From a virus: 64,000 nucleotides of DNA. Location: IMG/VR virus record IMGVR_UViG_3300048008_000449, positions 62,001 through 126,000 of that record; one strand, given 5' to 3'. The translations under genes and the position numbers were made by a program. The notes under the pieces were generated by a model. That model was not told the DNA's origin. It did not search any database and worked only from the letters and a program-made list of their open reading frames with translations. This document shows, in pieces, positions 57,948 through 64,000 of this stretch. Numbering within the stretch: position 1 is the first letter of the stretch; every line of letters starts with the position of its first letter.

Positions 57948-57976
57948 AGAAAAAACCCTTATAAAACAAGGGTTTC
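57948..57976 (-). terminator. Intrinsic terminator of the DNA ligase operon
   Basis: AAACCCTT / AAGGGTTT hairpin followed by T-run on the minus strand. It is nearly identical to the terminator at 60945-60978. Confidence 0.85.
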
Positions 57977-58057
57977 TAAATTAATTTAAAAAAAGATTAA
58001 TAAAACCTACTGTATAATTGGCTATAATCACGCCTATAAACACGTCAAATACCGTCA

Positions 58058-59170
58058 CTAGTCGCTTCTTTCGCCATATCCGTAGTCTACTATAACCGGA
58101 AAACGTGGAACACCATCTGGCGTTAATTCGAAGTATCTACACGTAGCCCAATTTGGTGCATTTTTGGATTCCCACAATTTTGATAACTGTGCTTGTTGTC
58201 CTCTAATTCCACTACCAAATTCTTTACCATCTTTATCCCTAAGAATAAAACGTTTAGCATGTCCAGCCCAATTACCTTGACCTTCAAGCATTTGAATAAC
58301 AGTAAATTCTTCTGTGATAAACTCTTTACGTTTTAGCAAGTTTTTACTTCGCTTGCTTTCGTATGGAGTATCATTACGTACCATTTGACCTTCATATCCG
58401 GCTTGCATATACCCACTATACATTTCATCCAATTGTGCTTGATTCTCACAATATTCTGTAGGTACAATTTTAACATATTCATTGTTAGCCCAATATGCTT
58501 GTTTAATACGATTTGTAAATTTCATATTAGGTACTATACTATCATACATATCATACACATGATATTGTACAAGGCTCTTTGCTTCTTCAATATCTTCAGA
58601 TGTACTTTTTAGTTTTCTAACTAGACTTGTAATTTTATTGAAGTCTGCTTTTAGTTCATGATTATAAAGTTCACCATCTAAAATAAAATGAGGATTCTGT
58701 TCCATGTAACCTTTAAGTGATTCCCAAATGTGTGGGCAACTTGTAATAGGTTTACCAGCACGTGTCCACATGCCATTTTTATCAACTACACAACGAATAC
58801 CATCTAGCTTAGGTTGACTCCAACCTGATTCTTGTGGACGCTTTGTATAATCGTGTGCAAGCATTGGCTTAAATTTTTCGTAAGAGTCAATGCTGTCTAC
58901 ATTTTCAAAGTACTCTTTATCCGAACGTTTTACCCATAATGCTTGGGCTTCTGCCATTGCTTGACTTAAACTTGTTGTTTCATTTACTTTACCAACGTTC
59001 TTTGGAGAACTCATATTCCATTCGCTAGTAACTTTTTGTCCGTCAACTAATCCACTAATAGTACGTGTACCAGCTAAGTTATCTGATTCACCGTATTCAA
59101 CTTGCCACATACGGACTTTGCCTGTTGTATCTCTTTTATAAAGAGTTTTTAATGTTACAATATTTTTCAT
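58058..59170 (-). CDS. ATP-dependent DNA ligase (active type)
   Basis: 370 residues. The nucleotidyl-transfer Lys is K121 in QPKLDGIR (motif I); FILDGELY is motif III, GYEGQMVRN motif IV and KNLLKRKEF motif V. An OB-type end follows. The first 90 residues (MWQVEYGESDNLAG..) resemble a WGR-like domain. It seals nicks in phage DNA. It is unrelated in detail to the inactive ligase homologue at 45134. Coupled by ATGA to the small gene upstream. Confidence 0.92.
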   Translation of the reverse strand: MKNIVTLKTLYKRDTTGKVRMWQVEYGESDNLAGTRTISGLVDGQKVTSEWNMSSPKNVGKVNETTSLSQAMAEAQALWVKRSDKEYFENVDSIDSYEKFKPMLAHDYTKRPQESGWSQPKLDGIRCVVDKNGMWTRAGKPITSCPHIWESLKGYMEQNPHFILDGELYNHELKADFNKITSLVRKLKSTSEDIEEAKSLVQYHVYDMYDSIVPNMKFTNRIKQAYWANNEYVKIVPTEYCENQAQLDEMYSGYMQAGYEGQMVRNDTPYESKRSKNLLKRKEFITEEFTVIQMLEGQGNWAGHAKRFILRDKDGKEFGSGIRGQQAQLSKLWESKNAPNWATCRYFELTPDGVPRFPVIVDYGYGERSD

Positions 59171-59325
59171 AAAGAATTCCTGCGTAGTTTTTTAAGAATT
59201 GTGTTTGCAGTTTGCATCCAAAATTTTTCTGCCCAACTGCCTTTTTCAGCTTGTTTAGCAGTACGAACGCAAGCATCTATTCTGCGTTCGTACAACTTAA
59301 TTGTAGCTTCGTCCATTTTTTCCAT
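59167..59325 (-). CDS. 52-residue basic helical protein
   Basis: The ATG at 59325 overlaps the previous stop (TAATG), and its own stop overlaps the ligase start. MEKMDEATIKLYERRIDACVR..KGSWAEKFWMQTAN is helical and charged. It is tightly coupled to the ligase, so it may assist DNA repair or replication; no family was recognised. Confidence 0.66.
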   Translation of the reverse strand: MEKMDEATIKLYERRIDACVRTAKQAEKGSWAEKFWMQTANTILKKLRRNSL

Positions 59326-59669
59326 TAGTCTAACCTTGAATTAGCATAGGCTTTAAATCCAAAAGATTCAAATACATCTGCCGCCGCTTCTGCACCTGCT
59401 TCTTTGATATCAACGTTTTGAACAAACATTTCACCTGGATTCCAAATTTTATAAGCACCACTATAGTCTTTTTCAATACCAGCGGCTTTCATAGCCCTAC
59501 CTAATTTAGTATTACCTTTAATACCATAAATGTTAACCCAAGCAAATCCACATGGATAATTATCTTCACTATTCATCTTTTCAGTAAAGTATTCTTGAGA
59601 AGCATTTGCCGCCGCAGTTTTAGCTTTAGCAAGTATTGATTTAATTTCATTTACATCATATTCTAGCAT
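59325..59669 (-). CDS. Conserved T4-like marine phage early protein
   Basis: 114 residues. CGFAWVNIYGIKGNTKLGRAMKAAGIEKDYSGAYKIWNP and ADVFESFGFKAYANSRLD are strongly conserved in my memory of T4-like cyanophages. Function unknown. The first gene of an early operon (promoter 59704) leading to the DNA ligase. Confidence 0.78.
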   Translation of the reverse strand: MLEYDVNEIKSILAKAKTAAANASQEYFTEKMNSEDNYPCGFAWVNIYGIKGNTKLGRAMKAAGIEKDYSGAYKIWNPGEMFVQNVDIKEAGAEAAADVFESFGFKAYANSRLD

Positions 59670-59703
59670 TTATTTCTCCTTGTTTTTTATTAACTATACT
59701 TAC

Positions 59704-59732
59704 AGTATACAGTAAGACATCTTACTTGTCAA
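59704..59732 (-). promoter_or_regulatory. Early sigma70 promoter with two dyads (family copy 2)
   Basis: TTGACA (59727-59732), 17-base spacer, TATACT (59704-59709). GTAAGACATCTTAC fills the spacer (AAGACATCTT at 59714-59723). Confidence 0.87.
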
Positions 59733-59737
59733 CCTTT

Positions 59738-59917
59738 TTAATCGAAAAAATTACCCAACACCCAAACAAATTTTGTGTCACTTACTTGTTTCCACATTCC
59801 GTCTTTCCAATTAGACCACAATATAGCTTTGTTGGCATCTTCCATAACATCAAGTCCATTTTCTGCTTTTGCAGTAAATGTTTCACCCAAATGATTTTCA
59901 AATGTAAATGTTTTCAT
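59738..59917 (-). CDS. 59-residue hypothetical protein
   Basis: ATG at 59917 with an AAAGGAC site upstream. MKTFTFENHLGETFTAKAENGLD is beta-like; the rest is Trp-rich (ILWSNWKDGMWKQVSDTKFVWVLG). A single-gene early unit between two copies of the promoter family. Function unknown. Confidence 0.7.
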   Translation of the reverse strand: MKTFTFENHLGETFTAKAENGLDVMEDANKAILWSNWKDGMWKQVSDTKFVWVLGNFFD

Positions 59918-59950
59918 AAATTATGTCCTTTTTTTATTAACTATACTTAC

Positions 59951-59979
59951 AGTATACAGTAAGACGTCTTACTTGTCAA
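59951..59979 (-). promoter_or_regulatory. Early sigma70 promoter with two dyads (family copy 3)
   Basis: TTGACA (59974-59979), 17-base spacer, TATACT (59951-59956). The spacer is a perfect 14-base palindrome GTAAGACGTCTTAC. Confidence 0.88.
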
Positions 59980-59983
59980 CCTT

Positions 59984-60097
59984 TTAATCTGGTAAAATTT
60001 GTGATCTTTTATATTCATATGCATCATAAGAATTTTTACGATCTATAACAAAAAGACCTACTGTTAACATCAATAATATAATCATAAACTTATTCAT
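59984..60097 (-). CDS. 37-residue single-helix membrane peptide
   Basis: ATG at 60097 overlaps the previous stop (TAATG). MNKFMIILLMLTVGLFVI is a transmembrane helix followed by a charged tail (DRKNSYDAYEYKRSQILPD). Small early membrane peptide; function unknown. Confidence 0.6.
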   Translation of the reverse strand: MNKFMIILLMLTVGLFVIDRKNSYDAYEYKRSQILPD

Positions 60098-60444
60098 TAT
60101 TTTTTCCATCTATATTCATCTGAAGTCCAATCTGGATCTTCGTAATTTAACATTTCTTCACCAGTGTCAATATCTGTATCTTCATATGGTACACATTCTT
60201 CTACTTTTACTATATCACCATGTTCTACAAAATTGTGGTCACATGCATAAACTTCTGCATCACCTAAGCAACCATCATGCCAATCTATTTTCTCAATTCC
60301 ACCATGTTCAATTATTTTATCCATGGCTTCGTCTTTAGAATCAGCAATAACATCATATTCAACCCACGCCGTATAACAGGTTTTAACTCTAAACTTTTGT
60401 TTACCTATTTCCTTGTGTGGGTTGTCTTTTTTATATTCTATCAT
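60097..60444 (-). CDS. Hypothetical early protein
   Basis: 115 residues, acidic at the C-terminus (EDTDIDTGEEMLNYEDPDW). FRVKTCYTAWVEYDVIADSKDEAMDKI is a small alpha/beta unit. GAAAGGAAACA precedes the ATG. Part of the early operon from 60896. Confidence 0.68.
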   Translation of the reverse strand: MIEYKKDNPHKEIGKQKFRVKTCYTAWVEYDVIADSKDEAMDKIIEHGGIEKIDWHDGCLGDAEVYACDHNFVEHGDIVKVEECVPYEDTDIDTGEEMLNYEDPDWTSDEYRWKK

Positions 60445-60455
60445 TGTTTCCTTTC

Positions 60456-60860
60456 CTAAGAAGTTTTTACGTAAGGTTTATTCCACTCACCAACATTAAT
60501 ATGTACATAGTAAGCCCTGTCAAAATAATCACTTGAAGTGTCATCATTACAGTAATATTTTTTACCGCCATCCATACCTGGTGCAGTATGTGCAATTTCT
60601 GAGATCCTATCAAAGAATCCTTGGAACTCACCATAAAAATGTGTATGATAATGATTTACTTGGAAGTGACCATTACAAGCGATTTTATCGCCTCTGGCAT
60701 TTTCTGTTTCCCAAGTATCAAGAGGTGCAATACCACTTTTAACTGTAATATCAACACTTGAACCGTGCTGTCTACGAACGCCGAATTTAAAGTTTTTACC
60801 AAACTCTGCTTTAAGAGCTTGTCTAATTGATTTAACTTCTTGTGCTGTAATATAAGCCAT
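60456..60860 (-). CDS. LPD29-like early protein
   Basis: 134 residues from the ATG at 60860 (CAGGAGTTG upstream). ITAQEVKSIRQALKAEFGKNFKFGVRRQHGSSVDITVKSG resembles large polyvalent protein-associated domain LPD29. The C-terminal part has several His and Tyr residues (NHYHTHFYGEF). Domain name is moderate confidence; function unknown. Confidence 0.68.
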   Translation of the reverse strand: MAYITAQEVKSIRQALKAEFGKNFKFGVRRQHGSSVDITVKSGIAPLDTWETENARGDKIACNGHFQVNHYHTHFYGEFQGFFDRISEIAHTAPGMDGGKKYYCNDDTSSDYFDRAYYVHINVGEWNKPYVKTS

Positions 60861-60895
60861 GTTTTTCAACTCCTGTTTTAATTAACTATACTTAC

Positions 60896-60924
60896 AGTAT
60901 ATAGTAAGACATCTTACTTGTCAA
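60896..60924 (-). promoter_or_regulatory. Early sigma70 promoter with two dyads (family copy 4)
   Basis: TTGACA (60919-60924), 17-base spacer, TATACT (60896-60901), AAGACATCTT (60906-60915), GTAAGTATAGTTAA downstream as in the other copies. Confidence 0.87.
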
Positions 60925-60944
60925 CCAGATAAGTTAAAAAAAGC

Positions 60945-60978
60945 CATAAAAAAACCCTTATAAAACAAGGGTTTTTAA
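60945..60978 (-). terminator. Intrinsic terminator
   Basis: AAACCCTTATAAAACAAGGGTTT hairpin class, stem AAACCCTT / AAGGGTTT, followed by a T-run on the minus strand. It ends the 63-61 kb unit just before the early promoter at 60896. Confidence 0.85.
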
Positions 60979-60996
60979 ATTAATTTAATTTTTTTG

Positions 60997-62097
60997 TTAT
61001 TTTTGCCAAGGAAATACACGATATTTTTGTTGTAGTTCTGCTGTAGGTATGTTTTTTACCCATCTTGGTTGTGGCACTAATAGCATCTGTGGGTCCATAA
61101 AAGTCATCATTACTCTATCACCTAGTCCTGAATTATTGATACGTGTAATTAAGTCATTCAAGCATGCTATTCTATCTTCTAAATTATAGTAAAATGCAGT
61201 AGCTTGATAATGAAATATATTACTTAAATGTATGTAAATATTTCCTTCTGTATTTTCTAAGTCACCTACTAAATCTCTGGTTTCTAATCCATTAAAGAAA
61301 TCGTGATGTATGTATTTGTAATTTATTGTTGGAAATACATTTTTAAACCATTCACTAAAACCTTCTTGTTGGTCTAATAAATCTTGCATAGTTTGTTTAT
61401 GTTTTCCTCCACGTACTATCCATGTTGTACCATCTACACTAGTACTGTCTATAAGTTTTTTAACAAATGAAGAACAGTCTGTTCCATCCCATTCAGTAAT
61501 CCAACGTTTTGCATTTAACAATCCAATATTGCTAATATCTCTTAATTCAACTGTAGCGCCTTCGCTCATATTGAGTGCATATGGATATAGTATTGGATTT
61601 AATCCGCCCGATGAAGTTATTATTTTACTAAATGTTTTATGAATTTTTGGCATATACTGTTTTGCTATTTCAGCATTATCAGTATTTGCTACAAATGAAA
61701 CTTCAGTGTTAAGAATTTTAATTAATTCTGACATGTTTGCAGTATTTGTTTTATTAAAGTCTAAAACATACTCTCTATAATTTTCTGCAAGAACTATATC
61801 ATAATCTTCAAAATCTTGTTCATTAATAAATTCCATAAAGTTATCAATGTTTGGAAATACTATTCCTTGTCTAATAATTAATACAGTTTCAAATCCTTCA
61901 CCATCACTTTGTATTTGTAAGTCTTCTTCAGAGACTCCAACAAATTGTTGAAACTTTGAATTTTGTAATAGAACATAATAATACTCAAATAAGTTTCTGG
62001 AAAACCCATTTACGAAAGGATTATTATTATCGTGTACTAACCATCCTATTGAAATTTTTTTGTTTTCTTTTAATAATTGATCTAACTGTTTACGCAT
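60997..62097 (-). CDS. Unknown protein, paralogue of 40094-41452
   Basis: 366 residues. It shares with the 40094 protein the SIGWLVHDNNN start, GFETVLIIRQGIVF, the SSGGLNPI..WDGTDCSSF block and the FPWQ end, but lacks about 85 internal residues. The phage thus has two divergent members of an unrecognised family, one on each strand. It is followed by a strong terminator. No catalytic motif is certain. Confidence 0.72.
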   Translation of the reverse strand: MRKQLDQLLKENKKISIGWLVHDNNNPFVNGFSRNLFEYYYVLLQNSKFQQFVGVSEEDLQIQSDGEGFETVLIIRQGIVFPNIDNFMEFINEQDFEDYDIVLAENYREYVLDFNKTNTANMSELIKILNTEVSFVANTDNAEIAKQYMPKIHKTFSKIITSSGGLNPILYPYALNMSEGATVELRDISNIGLLNAKRWITEWDGTDCSSFVKKLIDSTSVDGTTWIVRGGKHKQTMQDLLDQQEGFSEWFKNVFPTINYKYIHHDFFNGLETRDLVGDLENTEGNIYIHLSNIFHYQATAFYYNLEDRIACLNDLITRINNSGLGDRVMMTFMDPQMLLVPQPRWVKNIPTAELQQKYRVFPWQK

Positions 62098-62100
62098 AAA

Positions 62101-62481
62101 TTAATCCCAATGCATCACGTTATGCTTTTGATGCTCGTATGTTTCTTTTAATTGTGTCATTACAGGAATAGAAAATCTAAAACTAAATCTATTAAAATTT
62201 ACGGCTGCAAAGCTAGCAGGCTCACATTCAGGTCTTGGTCCTGATTTACTGTGATACCACCAAATCTTTCCATCGCCCTTCATTTCTAAACCTTGTATTC
62301 CTTCACCTTTATCCCAATTTTCTAAAATATATTCAAAATCTTTTTGAAGTATTTCTCTCGCAATAACAACATAGTCTGTTACTTTAAAAGAGATCTTAAC
62401 TCTACCTAAATCTTTAAATAAGTAAATTTTAATTGGATCTGAAAATAAAACTACTTCGTCTCTATCCTTTATTGTAGGCAT
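62101..62481 (-). CDS. Hypothetical protein
   Basis: 126 residues, alpha/beta (PIKIYLFKDLGRVKISFKVTDYVVIA; RFSFRFSIPVMTQLKETYEHQ). Overlaps the upstream gene by 20 bases and is followed by the 60997 gene. No family was recognised; it likely works with its neighbours. Confidence 0.65.
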   Translation of the reverse strand: MPTIKDRDEVVLFSDPIKIYLFKDLGRVKISFKVTDYVVIAREILQKDFEYILENWDKGEGIQGLEMKGDGKIWWYHSKSGPRPECEPASFAAVNFNRFSFRFSIPVMTQLKETYEHQKHNVMHWD

Positions 62482-63211
62482 CAGTTATCTCCTTTGCTAG
62501 TTCTTTATTTATTTCTTGATGATTTTGAAAATCTTCATAGTATTGATGTATCCAATTTTGATCTGGACTATCAATTCCCACTGTATCCCATAATGTATTA
62601 AGTCCATCTAATGTAGACCATTGACTTTGATTTAATGTAATATCACCTTCATCATCGTTAATTTCATTATTAAATTGTTTTTTAGCATTAAAATTAGAAA
62701 CAATAGTTTCTGTTGATTGCCAAGCATGATCGTCTTTGCTGTAGTTTGCATTACGTTCATCTTCCATTAAGTAATTATACTCACGTGCTGCCCAACTAAC
62801 AATGTTACCATCCCATTCGTCAATTCTTGTTCTAATCATTATTACTGGTATTCCTCTACTCCATTTCCAAATATCTTTATAATTTTGTGCATGTAGTAAT
62901 ACGGCAATACTTTTTGTTTCAATTAAGTTTAATAATCCGTCTAATTGATCATTTGAAATATTCATAGTATTTCTAACGTTATAATTATACCATTGATTAT
63001 CAACATCTGATATATTCCAATAGTCATCATGTACACGTATTTTACCTAGCTCGCCTGGTTCATGGTCAATTTCTTTTCCATCTAGTTCGTAACTTGCCCA
63101 GTGTTCTCCTGCTTGGCTTTCTCCGTGTAACATAGGACTATTATTAAGCAAATATGGAACTTCCATTTGACTTATGCAACTATGACTGCATACTAAGTAT
63201 AGTGTATTCAT
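62462..63211 (-). CDS. Unknown protein, possibly sulfotransferase-like fold
   Basis: 249 residues, Trp/Asn-rich. The start (NTLYLVCSHSCISQMEVPYLL) is strand-loop-helix, and IPVIMIRTRIDEWDGNIVSWAAREYN resembles the 3'-phosphate-binding strand of sulfotransferases. No Walker-type loop is evident. Context with the 60997 and 62101 genes is the only other clue. Confidence 0.6.
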   Translation of the reverse strand: MNTLYLVCSHSCISQMEVPYLLNNSPMLHGESQAGEHWASYELDGKEIDHEPGELGKIRVHDDYWNISDVDNQWYNYNVRNTMNISNDQLDGLLNLIETKSIAVLLHAQNYKDIWKWSRGIPVIMIRTRIDEWDGNIVSWAAREYNYLMEDERNANYSKDDHAWQSTETIVSNFNAKKQFNNEINDDEGDITLNQSQWSTLDGLNTLWDTVGIDSPDQNWIHQYYEDFQNHQEINKELAKEITDAYNKG

Positions 63212-63466
63212 TTAATCCTCTAAGTTTTTTCTTTTTTCTCGAATTGCTTCTTGCAAATCAAGTATTTGTTCATTTTCTATTAATCTAATAATTGTTTCAT
63301 TAACGCCTATTTCATGTTGTATCATTCCTAATTTAACCATTAACTTATCAATTTCCTTTGTGTAATAATCAAGTTCTTTTTGTTTACGAGCTCTTCTGTC
63401 GTAAATGTCTGATATATCAATTATTAACTTTGGTTTCTTATTACTGTTATGTCCTATTAAGCTCAT
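63212..63466 (-). CDS. Small coiled-coil protein
   Basis: 84 residues. MSLIGHNSNKKPKL is followed by a long charged helix (RRARKQKELDYYTKEIDKLMVKLG..ENEQILDLQEAIREKRKNLE). GAGGTGACAG precedes the ATG. Abuts the next gene at 63211. Function unknown. Confidence 0.66.
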   Translation of the reverse strand: MSLIGHNSNKKPKLIIDISDIYDRRARKQKELDYYTKEIDKLMVKLGMIQHEIGVNETIIRLIENEQILDLQEAIREKRKNLED

Positions 63467-63476
63467 CTGTCACCTC

Positions 63477-63576
63477 TTCTAATAAAACACAGGGTTAGCT
63501 GTCCGCTGGCACTGTCCTACGGTGTTGACATGCAAGCAATGAATCTCTGCCGGGCCATGTTTGCTACCTGCTAGTA
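63477..63576 (-). other. GC-rich intergenic segment, possible small RNA or leader
   Basis: About 100 bases between two genes are much richer in G+C than the flanks (GGCCCGGCAGAG; AGTGCCAGCGGACAGC). TAAATA before it could be a weak late promoter. A 13-codon frame (MARQRFIACMSTP) has no clear ribosome site. No known RNA was recognised. Confidence 0.4.
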
Positions 63577-64000
63577 CTATTTACCAGTAAAAATACTGTA
63601 CCCAATTTTGTATTCAATACCTTGAGCATTAAAGTTTACTGCACTATGTAATTTACCCATATCAAATGTAATTGCATCGCCAGGTTGCCAACGTACAATT
63701 GATTCTACTGTAAGTCCGTGTAGAGCTTCGTATGGTACATGTGTTAGATATTCATCGTATATTTGTTTATTAAATGGAATATCTGTGAATCCTTCTATCT
63801 TAGAATAATCAGTTAAACTTTTATTATAAAAACTTTCAGGTACTTTTGGATATCCTCTAAAACACTTAATAGGGCCATCTAAATAATATTGATCAAATAC
63901 AACAAAATTAGTTGGCTTTGATATTTCTAAAGGAATAACTACTGTCTTAAAGATATCATATATCTTTTCGTGATAATCATCGTTATGAACTATGTGAGGT
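63577..64000 (-). CDS. 2-oxoglutarate/Fe(II) oxygenase-like or cupin-like protein, N-terminus cut by window edge
   Basis: The last 141 or so residues are visible, ending IGYSIFTGK. VESIVRWQPGDAITFDMGKLHSAVNF is the typical C-terminal strand-His-strand of iron/2-oxoglutarate oxygenases (distal His in KLHSAV). The H-x-D half may be at the right edge or beyond. Family confidence is moderate. Confidence 0.68.
   Translation of the reverse strand, partial: PHIVHNDDYHEKIYDIFKTVVIPLEISKPTNFVVFDQYYLDGPIKCFRGYPKVPESFYNKSLTDYSKIEGFTDIPFNKQIYDEYLTHVPYEALHGLTVESIVRWQPGDAITFDMGKLHSAVNFNAQGIEYKIGYSIFTGK

Noticed and set aside
1-64000. Insertion sequences, integrase, attachment sites or prophage borders
   Set aside because: No transposase or integrase frame, no terminal inverted repeats and no tRNA-bounded direct repeats were seen; the content is consistently that of a lytic T4-like phage.
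1-64000. SmpB gene to complete the tmRNA system
   Set aside because: No frame of about 150 residues with SmpB features was found in this window.

Overview
The window is a 64 kb piece of a large, AT-rich, T4-like marine myovirus genome. Almost every gene lies on the minus strand with 4-17 base overlaps. T4-type late promoters (ATAAATA, often followed by CT or GT) sit in front of structural, lysis and packaged-protein-like genes. Strong sigma70 promoters (TTGACA-17-TATAAT type) sit in front of small early or metabolic genes. Many small proteins resemble families I know from T4-like cyanophages and pelagiphages. The host is probably an alphaproteobacterium, perhaps SAR11: the phage carries a circularly permuted two-piece tmRNA of the alphaproteobacterial type, DUF1127 proteins and a TctC-like binding protein. 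The host call is inference.

Layout (high to low coordinate follows most transcription). 1-17 kb: late genes, several with T4 capsid-targeting-like N-termini (MKIxEI..xE), including a 1085-residue proline-repeat nucleotidyltransferase, a CCA-type nucleotidyltransferase/HAD fusion and an LPD23-HELQH polyvalent protein. Four radical-SAM or SPASM-like genes and UvdE are also here. 17-30 kb: another radical SAM, a RyR-domain protein, a periplasmic binding protein, a ferritin-like protein, tail-fibre-like proteins, ClpA, a J-protein and an overlapping Rz/Rz1 pair. 30-42 kb: PhoH, two radical SAM paralogues, endolysin with a holin-like neighbour, a run of tiny genes, four tRNAs (three clustered), SpeD. 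42-47 kb: tmRNA, outer-membrane barrel, peroxiredoxin, lipase, a catalytically dead DNA ligase, DUF1127 genes behind a GC-rich structured leader. 47-58 kb: GuaC, ClpS, Hsp20 with a ROSE-like leader, bS21, IF-3, ClpX, SNase, kinase, ClpP, ppGpp-hydrolase-like HD protein. 58-64 kb: active DNA ligase, early genes from a repeated promoter family, and a module of unknown proteins.

The most striking theme is translation and protein quality control. The tmRNA tag (ANDNYSPEMALAA) ends in the ClpX/ClpA degron ALAA. The phage also encodes ClpX, ClpA, ClpP and ClpS, Hsp20 and a J-protein, plus IF-3 and bS21. No SmpB was seen. A second theme is exactly leaderless late mRNAs: in six genes the start codon lies five bases after ATAAATA, where T4 late transcription would begin. 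A third is a set of candidate head-packaged, injected proteins sharing a capsid-targeting-like N-terminus.
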